A stretch of 64,000 nucleotides of DNA from Bradyrhizobium canariense. Its GTDB lineage: Bacteria > Pseudomonadota > Alphaproteobacteria > Rhizobiales > Xanthobacteraceae. Below the pieces are notes generated by a model that ran no database searches, was not told the origin of the DNA, and saw only the letters and a program-made list of their open reading frames with translations. The DNA lies in assembly GCF_900105125.1 (NCBI RefSeq), contig NZ_LT629750.1, positions 2,356,001-2,420,000 on the forward strand, written 5' to 3'. Positions within the stretch are counted from its first letter, which is position 1, and each line of letters opens with the position of its first letter. Shown here piece after piece: positions 54,609 to 63,414 of the stretch. A program made the position numbers and the translations under genes.

Positions 54609-54622
54609 TGAAATCGTTTTCA
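54609..54622. promoter_or_regulatory. Operator 1 of the LacI-type regulon
   Basis: Perfect half-sites: TGAAATCGTTTTCA on the + strand, TGAAAACGATTTCA towards the CaiB-led operon. The CG-centred 14-mer is typical of LacI-family operators. It lies 58 bases upstream of the chosen CaiB start and 228 bases upstream of the lacI-type gene at 54850. Sites at 57215 and 58242 share 13 of 14 bases. Confidence 0.65.
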
Positions 54623-54849
54623 GAACTAGCCACCCGGGCTGGCCGAGTCAAGCGCAGGTCGCCCTCCGGCTTGCCAAGCGCGACGCGGTCGCGCAAAAGG
54701 TATCGAGGTGAGATATACAGCGACAGCGGGCCTCCTCGTCATTTGGCAGCTTCGCTGGTCAGGTTTTTCGGCCCCGCCGGTTCGTCCGGACCTGCGCCGA
54801 TGAGCGCGATCCATTTCGTCAGACACCAGCCCCGCGTGAGCAAACTGAA

Positions 54850-55950
54850 ATGGACAAAAAGTCAGGCGCAGATCCCGGTCATCGGCTCAATACCAAGGTC
54901 AAGATCGAGGATGTCGCGCGAGAGGCGGCGGTTTCTGCCGCCACCGTTTCGCGCGTGCTGAACCACCCGGAAATTGTTCGTCCCGAATTGCGCGACAAGG
55001 TCGCCCGCGCCATCGCCAATCTTTCCTACACGCGCGACAGCGCGGCGCGCGCCCTGAAATCGGGCCGGATGCGGACCATCGGCGCGATCGTTCCGACGCT
55101 CGGGCTCGGTATTTTCGCCGAAGGCGTGGAAGCCCTGCAGAACCGGTTGAGCGAGAGCGGCTACACCCTGTTCATCGCCAATTCGCAATACGACCAGCGC
55201 CGCGAATTGCAGGAAATGCAGAGCCTGATCGAGCGCGGCATCGATGGTATCGTCCTTGTCGGCGGGTCGCACGGCCCGGAGTTGCGTGCGCTGCTGCGAC
55301 AAGCCAACGTTCCCGTCATCACGACCTATGTTTCGAAGGCCCAAGGCGGCATTCCAGCCATCGGAATCGACAATCAGCGCGCGACGCGCGAATTGACCCA
55401 ATACCTGCTTCGCCTCGGCCACGTGCGCTTCGGCACCATCGCCAACGTCCCGCCGTCGAACGATCGCTCCCGCGCGCGCCTCGAAGGCATTCAAAAGGCG
55501 CTCGCCGAGGCCGGTATCCATCTGCAGCCCACCCAGATCGTTCGCGCCGATCACTCGCTGGCGCAGGGCCGCAGCGCGTTGCGGCAATTGATGAACGATC
55601 ATCCGGATATCACGGCGATCATCTGCACGACCGATACGCTAGCGATTGGCGCTATGGCGGAGGCGCGGAAAATGGGATTGGACGTCCCGCAATATCTTTC
55701 CATTACCGGGTTCGACGACGTCGAGCTCTCGGCCCAGGTCGATCCGCCGCTGACGACCATCAGCATTCCGGCGGCCGAGATCGGCCGCGGCGCGGCCGAC
55801 TATCTGATCAACGCCATTGCGGGAATGCCTATCCCCAAGAGCGTTCAGCTGCCCCACCGGCTGATTATGCGGGCATCGACCGCACCGCCGCGGACAAAGT
55901 CATCGACGCCGCGGCGGACCACAACCAAAAGCAGTCCCAAGCGACGCTAG
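54850..55950 (+). CDS. LacI-family transcriptional regulator
   Basis: 366-residue LacI-family repressor. The DNA-binding domain opens VKIEDVAREAAVSAATVSRVLNHPEIVRPELRDKVARAIANLSYTRDSAARALKSG (hinge included), then a periplasmic-binding-protein-like sensor domain (IGAIVPTLGLGIFAEGVEALQNRL, GIDGIVLVGGSH, ITGFDDVELSAQVDPPLTTI). The Ser/Lys/Arg-rich C-terminal tail (about 25 residues) is unusual. It lies between the CaiB operon and the second GH88-like gene and is the obvious candidate to bind the three GAAAACGATTTCA sites. The effector is presumably a sugar-acid intermediate. Its stop overlaps the convergent hydrolase gene by four bases. Confidence 0.92.
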   Translation: MDKKSGADPGHRLNTKVKIEDVAREAAVSAATVSRVLNHPEIVRPELRDKVARAIANLSYTRDSAARALKSGRMRTIGAIVPTLGLGIFAEGVEALQNRLSESGYTLFIANSQYDQRRELQEMQSLIERGIDGIVLVGGSHGPELRALLRQANVPVITTYVSKAQGGIPAIGIDNQRATRELTQYLLRLGHVRFGTIANVPPSNDRSRARLEGIQKALAEAGIHLQPTQIVRADHSLAQGRSALRQLMNDHPDITAIICTTDTLAIGAMAEARKMGLDVPQYLSITGFDDVELSAQVDPPLTTISIPAAEIGRGAADYLINAIAGMPIPKSVQLPHRLIMRASTAPPRTKSSTPRRTTTKSSPKRR

Positions 55951-57128
55951 GCACGCAGACGTTTTGGAACGGCGCGAAGCTTGCCGGGCATCGTTGCGCT
56001 GCAAAGCGCTTCGGCGAAGAAGAAATCGCCAAACATCACCGCACTCTCCACGCCCTGGTTATGCGGCTTCGAATAGCAGCCTTGCCGCAACAGGCCGCGA
56101 TGCGACGGCTCGGTCGCAAGGTAGCGCTGACAGAGCACGGTCAGCATATCGAGCGCCTGCTGGCGCCACTGCGCCGCTTTCTGCTCGTCCGGATGCAGCG
56201 CTGCCAGGTCGAGCAGCGCGGACGCGACAATCGCCGAGGCCGAGGAATCGCGCGGAGCGTTGGGGATCGCCGGATCGTCGAAATCCCAAAACGGAACCAG
56301 ATCAGGGCCTGTCCGCCGCAAATAATAGTCGGCCAGCGTCTCCGCGAGATCGAGATACTCGCGCTTTCCGGTGGCCTCGGCGGTGCGCACATAGCCATAG
56401 ATCGCCCAAGCCTGCCCCCGCGGCCAGCACGATTCGTCGGCGGAGCCCTGGAACGTGAAGCCGCGTTGCCGCTCACCTGTGGCGAGATCGTATTCGACCG
56501 CGTGATAAGTCGAATGGTCGGGGCGAATGAACGCGCCGCGCGTCATCATGGCGTGGGCCTCACCCGCCAGGACAAAGCTCGCATCCCGATGGTAGATGCC
56601 GGCCCAATACAGCAGCGGCAGATTGGCCATCGTGTCGATCGCAGACGAACGGCGTCCGCGCTCGTCACCCAACGGTCCCCAGGACGAAATGTAGCTTCCC
56701 TTTGGCGTCATGATCAGGCGGCGACGCAATTGCTCGGCGGCACGGAGCGCCAGATCGCCATAGCGCTTCTCGCCGGTAATGTGGTGCGCGGCGATCGCGC
56801 TCGGGTAGAAGATAAAGCCGATGTCGTGGGTGTTGCCATCCTCGGCGCGCTGCGCGACCAGCAACATCCGCTCCTCCGCCAGCCGGAGATATTTTTCGTC
56901 GCCGGTGCGCAGATACGAGATCAGCAGCAGCCCGACCCAAAATCCGCAGAACCAGTTGCCGTGGCTCCAGTCCTTGCCGCGATAGCCCGCCGAGAGCGAC
57001 GCCGGCATCGTCGACCACGAACCTGACGGCGCGGTGACATAGGGAAATTCAACGCCCAATGTCGGCTCGTCCTCCAGGAGCTTCCGGGCGCAAAGATCCA
57101 GCGCGTCTAGCAGCAATCGTTCCGTCAT
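55947..57128 (-). CDS. Second GH88/GH105-like uronyl hydrolase
   Basis: 393-residue alpha/alpha-barrel hydrolase. Landmarks: KDWSHGNWFCGFWVGLLLISYLRTGDEKYL, AEDGNTHDIGFIFYPSA and SSAIDTMANLPLLYWAG (candidate Asp residues), GSADESCWPRGQAWAIYGYVRTA and PFWDFDDPAIPNAPRDSSASAIVASALLDLA. No signal peptide. Related to the protein at 47382 but clearly diverged, so they may act on different linkages. Operator 2 lies 87 bases upstream. The first codons are MTERLLLDAL from ATG 57128. Confidence 0.88.
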   Translation of the reverse strand: MTERLLLDALDLCARKLLEDEPTLGVEFPYVTAPSGSWSTMPASLSAGYRGKDWSHGNWFCGFWVGLLLISYLRTGDEKYLRLAEERMLLVAQRAEDGNTHDIGFIFYPSAIAAHHITGEKRYGDLALRAAEQLRRRLIMTPKGSYISSWGPLGDERGRRSSAIDTMANLPLLYWAGIYHRDASFVLAGEAHAMMTRGAFIRPDHSTYHAVEYDLATGERQRGFTFQGSADESCWPRGQAWAIYGYVRTAEATGKREYLDLAETLADYYLRRTGPDLVPFWDFDDPAIPNAPRDSSASAIVASALLDLAALHPDEQKAAQWRQQALDMLTVLCQRYLATEPSHRGLLRQGCYSKPHNQGVESAVMFGDFFFAEALCSATMPGKLRAVPKRLRA

Positions 57129-57214
57129 CCTTCGCCCCTCGTTCGTTGTCCCGCCGGCTCGTTCGGGCGACGTTCCCGGCCAAAGATCCAGGCGCCCCCG
57201 AAAACCGCTATCTC

Positions 57215-57228
57215 AGAAAACGATTTCA
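57215..57228. promoter_or_regulatory. Operator 2 of the LacI-type regulon
   Basis: AGAAAACGATTTCA, one mismatch from the perfect palindrome, in the divergent region between the second GH88-like gene (87 bases away) and the enoyl-CoA hydratase (start 38 bases downstream). It is followed by GTGTAAA, shared in form with CTGTAAG after operator 3 (a possible -10-like element). Confidence 0.6.
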
Positions 57229-57265
57229 GTGTAAACGCCTTTGCAGACCCGACAGCTGGAGCCGA

Positions 57266-58051
57266 ATGTTGAACGCCCCGACCGAACTCGTTCTTTCGAC
57301 CGTCCCCTCCCCCCATGTCCTGCAACTCACGCTGAACCGGCCTTCGAAACGCAACGCGCTCAGCAACGACCTGATCGCGGCGCTCGCCGCCGGCCTGCGC
57401 GCCGCCGCGCTGAATAGCGACGTCCGCTGCGTGGTCCTCGCCGGCGCCGATACGTTCTTCTCGGCGGGTGCGGACATCAAGGAGATGCAACAGCGCGGCT
57501 TCGAGGCGATCGACAATCCCGCGCGCCGTTCGGCCTGGAAGGACATCGCCAATTTTCCAAAGCCGCTGATTGCGGCTGTTGAAGGCATCTGCTTCGGCGG
57601 CGGTCATGAGCTTGCGATGCTTGCGGACATCATTGTCGCGGGCGAGACGGCCACGTTCGGGCAGCCAGAAATCAATATCGGGATATTGCCCGGTGATGGC
57701 GCGACCCAGCGCCTGACCCGCGCCTCCGGGAAATCACTGGCGATGTTGATGATCCTGACGGGAGAACCAATTTCGGCGCGGACCGCGCTGCAGGCGGGGT
57801 TGATCGCCCAGATCGTCGACGCAGGCCACGCAAAGGCGAGCGCGCTCGCGATCGCGCAGTCAATCGCGCAAAAGCCGCCGCGCTCCGCCGAACTCGCAAA
57901 AGCCGCCGTGCTCGCGGCGTTTCAGACGACGCTCGATAGCGGGCTTGAGTTCGAGAGACAGGCAATCCGACATGCCTTCACCACAGAGGATCAATCGGAA
58001 GGAATGAACGCATTCTTCGAAAAACGGTCTCCGCAGTACCGCGGCCGCTAG
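57266..58051 (+). CDS. Enoyl-CoA hydratase/isomerase
   Basis: 261-residue crotonase-superfamily enzyme. ATG 57266 follows CTGGAGCCGA; longer upstream frames are non-coding. FFSAGADIKEM forms the oxyanion hole, and both general-acid/base glutamates are kept: Glu115 in GGGHELAM and Glu135 in GQPEINIGILPG. It hydrates a trans-2-enoyl-CoA. Operator 2 is directly upstream, tying it to the CaiB and MaoC genes. Confidence 0.93.
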   Translation: MLNAPTELVLSTVPSPHVLQLTLNRPSKRNALSNDLIAALAAGLRAAALNSDVRCVVLAGADTFFSAGADIKEMQQRGFEAIDNPARRSAWKDIANFPKPLIAAVEGICFGGGHELAMLADIIVAGETATFGQPEINIGILPGDGATQRLTRASGKSLAMLMILTGEPISARTALQAGLIAQIVDAGHAKASALAIAQSIAQKPPRSAELAKAAVLAAFQTTLDSGLEFERQAIRHAFTTEDQSEGMNAFFEKRSPQYRGR

Positions 58052-58446
58052 GCTGCCCGTCACAGACGCTGTGGCGGATCTGGCTCATCTCAGCTGTCTG
58101 CAGTCCGTGCAGGGCCGCGTTCCGGCTCCCGGACTTGTCGCGGTGATCGAACTGGCCCGCAAGCGCCGTTCTGATCGCGCGACTTATTCTTTCGTACGAT
58201 AGTTAGTCTTTAGAATCGGAAGTGACTCAAGCGCCTTTCACCGAAAACGATTTCACTGTAAGGTTTTTTCGGCCACGTTTCCGGAGGCTGATTTCAGAGG
58301 GCTTTGCAACCGCCAGTAACCAGCCCGCGCTATGGCGCGGCTGTCACGACGGATCGAAAGCCTTCATCTAGTCCTGCCGCCGGGAAAAAACAGTGTCATC
58401 GAAACCGCGGACATAAGCGGTTCAAAGCAGCGACAGGGAGAAGATC
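58052..58446. other. Intergenic region before the ABC importer, 395 bp
   Basis: Contains operator 3 at 58242-58255 and presumably the promoter of the livK-type operon. The remaining sequence shows no gene, IS end or terminator. Confidence 0.5.
58242..58255. promoter_or_regulatory. Operator 3 of the LacI-type regulon
   Basis: CGAAAACGATTTCA, one mismatch from the perfect palindrome, followed by CTGTAAG. It lies 191 bases upstream of the livK-type gene (58447) and 190 bases after the enoyl-CoA hydratase stop. Together with operators 1 and 2 it defines the regulon. Confidence 0.6.
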
Positions 58447-59697
58447 ATGAAGATCAGCAAGAACGATAATGGCTTTGCGATTAGCCGCCGGACGCTTTTG
58501 GCGGGAGCGGCGATCGGCGCAACGCAGATTGCAGCACCGTTCGTTGTTACGGCGCGCGCGGCAGAATCGATCAAAATCGGAATGCTTCTTCCCAAGTCCG
58601 GACCTTACGCGGTCCAGGGTGAGACCGGTCATAATGGGGCGCAAATCGCCGTCGATGATTTCGGCGGCCATGTGCTGGACCGGCCGATCGAGATCGTGTG
58701 GCTCGATGAATCGAGCCCGCAGTCAACCCAGCAGAACATGCGGAAGCTTCTTGAGGAGGAGAAGGTCGTCGCGATCCAGGGCGGCGTATCAAGCGGAGAC
58801 GTCCTCGCCATCATGCCGGTCGCGGAACAGGCGAAGACGTTGCTGATGGCAACCGGCCCGAACGCCACCGAAATTACCGGCAAGAACTGCGGCAAATACA
58901 CCTTCCGGGTCGATCTTCCCAACAAGGTGACCGTGCAAAGCGTGTATCCACTGCTCAAGCCGCACGGCAAGAAGTGGTATTTCATCGTCGCTTCGTACGC
59001 ATGGGGCATCGACGCCTACAATCAAATGAAGGACGTCGTGGTCAAGGATGGCGGAACTGTCGTTGGATACGACCAGGCCCCGCTTGGGACGACCGACTAC
59101 AGCTCCTACATCCTGAAACTGCGCCAGGCAAAGCCCGACGTGTTGTATGTCGGCCTTGGCGGCACCGACATCACCAACCTCCTGAAGCAGATGCACGAGA
59201 TCGGCCTCACGCGCCAAATGGCGCTTTCGGCTCCGATCGTAAACGATACGGACCTATGGTCCGCCGGTCCCGAGGCGGCGTTCGGAACCTATCCGAAGCT
59301 CTGGAATTACACCGGTTCTCACCTGACGAAGCGGAGCGGTGAGTTCGTCGACGCTTACAAGAAGAAATACGGCGCACCGCCGGAAGTCGAGGGTTGGCAG
59401 GACTGGTTTGGTGCAACCGCCATTCTCACGGCCATCAAAGAAACCAAGTCGACCGACTCGGCCAAGCTGGTCGCCTTCCTCGAGGAGCACAAATTCGATG
59501 GCTACAAGGACGCAGCGATCGGCTTCCGAAATTTCGATCATCAATTGGTGCAGCCGCTGCTGGTGGCAACGGTGAAAGAAAAGATCACCGACAAGTACGA
59601 TTACTTTGACGTCGACAGCCAATATCCCAGCGATCCTGCCCAGCTCGACGCCGCCTACGGCAGCCAGGCCGATATCGGCTGCACGTTCAAGAGCTGA
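58447..59697 (+). CDS. Branched-chain-amino-acid-type ABC binding protein
   Basis: 416-residue periplasmic binding protein of the LivK/AmiC (Peripla_BP_6) type with a Tat signal (SRRTLLAGAAIGATQIAA...TARAAE). IKIGMLLPKSGPYAVQGETGHNGAQIAVDDFGG, LDESSPQSTQQNMRKLLEEEKVVAIQGGVSSGDVLAIMPVAEQ and YGAPPEVEGWQDWFGATAIL are family blocks. Family members bind amino acids, amides, aromatic or dicarboxylic acids; the operon context argues for an acid used through CoA thioesters. First gene of livK-H-MGF. Confidence 0.92.
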   Translation: MKISKNDNGFAISRRTLLAGAAIGATQIAAPFVVTARAAESIKIGMLLPKSGPYAVQGETGHNGAQIAVDDFGGHVLDRPIEIVWLDESSPQSTQQNMRKLLEEEKVVAIQGGVSSGDVLAIMPVAEQAKTLLMATGPNATEITGKNCGKYTFRVDLPNKVTVQSVYPLLKPHGKKWYFIVASYAWGIDAYNQMKDVVVKDGGTVVGYDQAPLGTTDYSSYILKLRQAKPDVLYVGLGGTDITNLLKQMHEIGLTRQMALSAPIVNDTDLWSAGPEAAFGTYPKLWNYTGSHLTKRSGEFVDAYKKKYGAPPEVEGWQDWFGATAILTAIKETKSTDSAKLVAFLEEHKFDGYKDAAIGFRNFDHQLVQPLLVATVKEKITDKYDYFDVDSQYPSDPAQLDAAYGSQADIGCTFKS

Positions 59698-59698
59698 C

Positions 59699-59803
59699 CT
59701 AGAGCGTTTTCGAGCGAAGTGGATACCGGTTCGCGTGAAGAAAACGCGTCAAATCAAAGGTTAGAGCCTCGGTTCTGATTCAATCAGAACCGAAAGGCTC
59801 TGG
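59699..59803. repeat. Rhizobiales-type palindromic intergenic repeat
   Basis: Starts CTAGAGCGTTTTCGAGCGAA. It holds one inverted repeat, GCGTTTTC/GAAAACGC (59704-59711 and 59740-59747), and a second large hairpin around GGTTCTGATTcAATCAGAACC with outer arms AGAGCCT/AGGCTCT (59763-59801). I recognise this repeat type as very common in Bradyrhizobium genomes from memory. It lies between the binding-protein and permease genes and could attenuate transcription between them. Confidence 0.75.
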
Positions 59804-59875
59804 TCCTTCCGTCGATCGACCGGCGTGGCGGCAAATGCCGCCTCGCTGCTTTTCCATCCAACCAGCGGATACGGC

Positions 59876-60745
59876 ATGACCGAGTTAATTATCTCGCAGG
59901 TCGTCAATGGACTTGTGCTCGGCTTTCTCTACGTCCTGATCGCGATCGGACTTTCGATCATTTTCGGAATGCTCGGCGTTGTGAACTTCGCCCACGGCGT
60001 TTACTTCGCGCTCGGCGCTTACTTCGCCCTCTCCTTGCGTGACAGCCTCGGTCCGTGGGCGATCGTACTTGCGCCGCTCGGCGTCGGTATCCTTGGAATG
60101 GCGATCGAGATGACGCTCATGCGTCCGCTCTACGGCAAGGAGCCGCTGCTCGGCCTGTTCATGACGTTCGGCATCGCGCTCTTTATCGAAGAACTGATCC
60201 GGACCATCTGGGGCGCGGCCGGCCGGCCGTTCAATCCGCCGTCGTTTCTATCGGGTTTTATCATCTGGGGGCCGGTTCTCGTTACGAAGTACCGCCTGTT
60301 CGTGCTTGTGGTCACGGTTCTCATTCTGGCAGCGCTTTGGCTGTTCCTGCAGGGCACGCGATATGGCCGCATCATCCGCGCCGGCAGCCGCGATCCTGAG
60401 ATGGTCAGCATGCTGGGCATCAACCTCAAGAAGGTTTTCACCGCGGTTTTCGGCCTCGGAACGGCGGTTGCCGGAGCAGCCGGCGTGCTCGCCGCTCCGC
60501 TTTGGAGCGTCGTGCCCTCAATGTCGGAATCGGCCATCATGCCCGCCTTCGTCGTTGTCACGATCGGCGGACTCGGAAGCTTCGGAGGCGCCGTGATTAG
60601 CGGCCTTCTGGTCGGAATATCGGTTGCGCTCTCGATCCAGTTTTGGCCGGCCGCATCCACAGCCGTGATGTACGCGCTCATGATCGTCGTTCTTTTGATC
60701 CGGCCGCGCGGACTGTTGGGTGAGAGCTGGGAGCGGTTCGAATGA
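59876..60745 (+). CDS. livH: LivH-type ABC transporter permease
   Basis: 289-residue inner-membrane permease of the branched-chain amino acid type. VNGLVLGFLYVLIAIGLSIIFGMLGVVNFAHGVYFALGAYFALSL is the family opening and VVTIGGLGSFGGAVISGLLVG the typical C-terminal loop. ATG 59876 is used over a GTG at 59825. Its stop overlaps the start of the fusion gene (60742) by four bases, so both membrane parts are made in equal amounts. Confidence 0.92.
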   Translation: MTELIISQVVNGLVLGFLYVLIAIGLSIIFGMLGVVNFAHGVYFALGAYFALSLRDSLGPWAIVLAPLGVGILGMAIEMTLMRPLYGKEPLLGLFMTFGIALFIEELIRTIWGAAGRPFNPPSFLSGFIIWGPVLVTKYRLFVLVVTVLILAALWLFLQGTRYGRIIRAGSRDPEMVSMLGINLKKVFTAVFGLGTAVAGAAGVLAAPLWSVVPSMSESAIMPAFVVVTIGGLGSFGGAVISGLLVGISVALSIQFWPAASTAVMYALMIVVLLIRPRGLLGESWERFE

Positions 60746-63243
60746 AGTCCGTTCGGAAGTGGCTCTTGCATCCCATCGTGGTGGCCGGCGTTCTATTCGC
60801 CGTACTGCCATTCATCCTGCCACGCATCGGATCGACCGCGAGCCTCGCGACCGAGATTGCCATCTACGCGCTCTACGCCCTCGGATTTAACCTTCTGCTT
60901 GGATACACCGGGCTGGTTTCGTTCGGTGCATCAGCCTTCTTCGGCGCGGCGAGCTATGCCGCAGGCATCGCGATGATTCATTTGTTCGACAACATGTATC
61001 TGTCGATCGTTTTCGGCACCGTGACGGCTGCAATACTCGGGCTGGTCATCGGGCTTCTCATCCTTCGACGTCGCGGCATCTACTTCTCGCTGCTCACGCT
61101 AGCGTTCACGCAACTGTTTTACGAAATCGCCTTCAAATGGACCGACCTGACCGGAGGCGAAAACGGTCTGCAGGGAATTTCCCGATCGAGTCTCACCTCG
61201 CCGCTGGCCTATCACTACTTTGTGGTCGGTGTCGTGCTTTGTGGCATGTATGCGGTCTGGCGCATCGCTCACTCGCCGTTCGGACGCGTTCTGCAGGCGT
61301 TGCGAGACAATGAACAGCGCGTTCGCTGCCTGGGGTACGATACCAAACGCTACAAGCTGGGCGCATTTATCGTATCGGCCACGATTATCGGCCTTGGCGG
61401 CAGCCTGCTGACGTTCCTGATCCAGAGCGTCTATGCCGATAACCTCAGTTGGCAGCATGCCGGCGATCCCGTCATGATGACTATTCTGGGCGGCATCCAT
61501 CATTTCCTCGGGCCGACATGGGGAGCGGCGATCTTCATCGTATTAAGCGACCAGTTGAGCTCGGTGACTGAGCACTGGTGGCTATTCTTCGGCGCGATCC
61601 TGATCGCCTTTATCCTGCTTTCACCCGAAGGCGTCTCTGGAATCTGGTTTCGACTGACGGGACGGCGGCACTGGACCTTGACCGCCGAAGACATTCCGCC
61701 GCGGCCGAGAGAACTCGGAAGCCTGCTCGACGTCGAATCCGTGTCATCGGCTCCAGGAGATGATTTGGTTCTTGAGGTTCGCGGTTTGTCGAAGAGGTTT
61801 GGCTCGCTGGTCGTCGCCGACAAGGTCGACGTCAGAGTCAGGGCAAATACGTTGCACAGCCTGATCGGTCCAAACGGCGCCGGCAAGACGACTTTTTTCA
61901 ACATCCTGACTGGATTGATGCCGAGCGAAAGCGGAACGCTGACGTTTCGCGGCCGCGACATCACGAACATGCCTGCCCACAAGCGCATCGACGCCGGGCT
62001 TGCACGGTCCTTCCAGATCGTCAGCGTCTTCACCAACCTTACTGTTTTCGAGACCGTACGCGTCGCGGCGCAAGCGCGTTCGCCATACCGCGGCTCGCTT
62101 TGGCGAAACGCCTATCGGCTGCCCGGGGTTTGTGAAAAAGCGTGGACGCTGCTTGCCACCGTGGGTCTGGCAGAGCGCGCGAACGAGTTGTGCGCGAATC
62201 TTGCGCACGGCGAACAGCGCCTGCTTGAGATTGCGGTGGCACTTGCGACCGACCCGGAACTGCTCTTGCTGGACGAGCCGTTGGCCGGCCTTGGAGACGC
62301 CGAGCGCGAGCGGATCGGCATCCTGATTCGGAAACTGTCCCGGAGCCACACCGTCCTGCTGATCGAGCACGATATCGATCGGGTTCTATCGCTGTCCGAC
62401 CAGATCACGGTCTTGCATCAAGGCCACGTCATCGCGGAAGGCGAGCCGTCCGCCATTGCCAACGATCCGAAAGTGCTCGAGGCCTATCTCGGACGTCACG
62501 GCATCCGCCGTTCCGAACCGGCATCGGCGCGAGCCGTTACGGCCACTCGCCCGCCTCTCCTTACGCTCGCCGGTGTCGACGCCGGCTACAATGCCAGCCG
62601 CATTCTTCACAGCATCGATCTTGAAGTGCGCCAGGGCGAGGTGGTCGCCCTACTCGGGCGCAATGGCGTCGGCAAAACGACGACGCTGCATACGATCATG
62701 GGTTTGCTCAAGCCGACCAAGGGCACCATTACATTCGACGGCAAAAATATAACTTCGCTGTCGCCGGATCGGGTTAATCGGCACGGTATCGCGGTGGTGC
62801 CGGAGGGCCGCCGAATATTCCCGAATCTTACCGTGACGGAGAACCTCGCGCTGGCCCAGCGGGACGGCGGCTGGCCTCTCGACGAAATCTATCGACTGTT
62901 TCCCAAATTGCGCTCGCGCCAGGACGCCCGCGGTGAGAACCTCAGCGGAGGCGAACGGCAGATGCTGGCGATCGGACGCGCGTTATGCGCGCCGCAGAAG
63001 CTCATCCTGCTCGACGAACCTTTCGAGGGGCTTGCCCCATCTGTCGTGGCCGAAGTGTGGGCGGCCATCGGGCAGCTCCGTGAAACGACCAGTATTCTGC
63101 TGGTCGAACACAAGGTCGACCTGGTGCTTGATCTCGCGGACAGCGCTTATGTCATGGTCAACGGCGAGATCGTTTATGCCGGGCCGAGCCACGCCCTTCA
63201 CGCCGATACAGAGCTGCAGGCGAAGCTGCTGGGCGTCGGTTAG
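60742..63243 (+). CDS. LivM-LivG-LivF triple-fusion ABC transporter protein
   Basis: 833-residue protein joining three subunits. Residues 1-310 are a LivM-type permease (LGFNLLLGYTGLVSFGASAFFGAASYAAGIAM; GDPVMMTILGGIHHFLGPTWGAAIF). After a linker, residues 341-585 are the LivG ATPase (Walker A GPNGAGKT 376-383, degenerate signature LAHGEQRL 487-494, Walker B LLLLDEP, IEHD). A second linker leads to LivF, residues 605-833 (Walker A GRNGVGKT 639-646, signature LSGGERQM 734-741, LILLDEP, VEHKVD). No stop or frameshift interrupts it. With LivH and the binding protein it completes an importer. LivM-LivG fusions are known; a triple fusion is much rarer in my experience. Confidence 0.93.
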   Translation: MKSVRKWLLHPIVVAGVLFAVLPFILPRIGSTASLATEIAIYALYALGFNLLLGYTGLVSFGASAFFGAASYAAGIAMIHLFDNMYLSIVFGTVTAAILGLVIGLLILRRRGIYFSLLTLAFTQLFYEIAFKWTDLTGGENGLQGISRSSLTSPLAYHYFVVGVVLCGMYAVWRIAHSPFGRVLQALRDNEQRVRCLGYDTKRYKLGAFIVSATIIGLGGSLLTFLIQSVYADNLSWQHAGDPVMMTILGGIHHFLGPTWGAAIFIVLSDQLSSVTEHWWLFFGAILIAFILLSPEGVSGIWFRLTGRRHWTLTAEDIPPRPRELGSLLDVESVSSAPGDDLVLEVRGLSKRFGSLVVADKVDVRVRANTLHSLIGPNGAGKTTFFNILTGLMPSESGTLTFRGRDITNMPAHKRIDAGLARSFQIVSVFTNLTVFETVRVAAQARSPYRGSLWRNAYRLPGVCEKAWTLLATVGLAERANELCANLAHGEQRLLEIAVALATDPELLLLDEPLAGLGDAERERIGILIRKLSRSHTVLLIEHDIDRVLSLSDQITVLHQGHVIAEGEPSAIANDPKVLEAYLGRHGIRRSEPASARAVTATRPPLLTLAGVDAGYNASRILHSIDLEVRQGEVVALLGRNGVGKTTTLHTIMGLLKPTKGTITFDGKNITSLSPDRVNRHGIAVVPEGRRIFPNLTVTENLALAQRDGGWPLDEIYRLFPKLRSRQDARGENLSGGERQMLAIGRALCAPQKLILLDEPFEGLAPSVVAEVWAAIGQLRETTSILLVEHKVDLVLDLADSAYVMVNGEIVYAGPSHALHADTELQAKLLGVG

Positions 63244-63249
63244 ATGTAG

Positions 63250-63414
63250 GCTCAGCGGCACGACGGTATCGCCCACGACGAGCTGGGTGTCGGCCCCCTC
63301 GACCTTCAAAAGGACATGGCAGTGCGGATGGGCATGTCGGACCAGGGACGCGTCCATATCGAGCAACGCGACCCGGCCAAAACTTCCATGGGCAATGCGC
63401 CGCGCCGTGGACAT
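63250..63414 (-). pseudogene. N-terminal remnant of an AraC-type regulator
   Basis: From ATG 63414, with GGGAGGGTGAG upstream as ribosome site, the frame reads MSTARRIAHGSFGRVALLDM then HAHPHCHVLLKVEGADTQLVVGDTVVPLS. The HAHPHCH cluster and its surroundings match the cupin-like effector domain of AraC-family regulators as I remember them. After about 55 residues the frame runs into the antisense of the livF part and homology ends, so the DNA-binding C-terminus is absent. It seems truncated by the junction with the transporter gene. A real short protein is unlikely. Confidence 0.45.
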
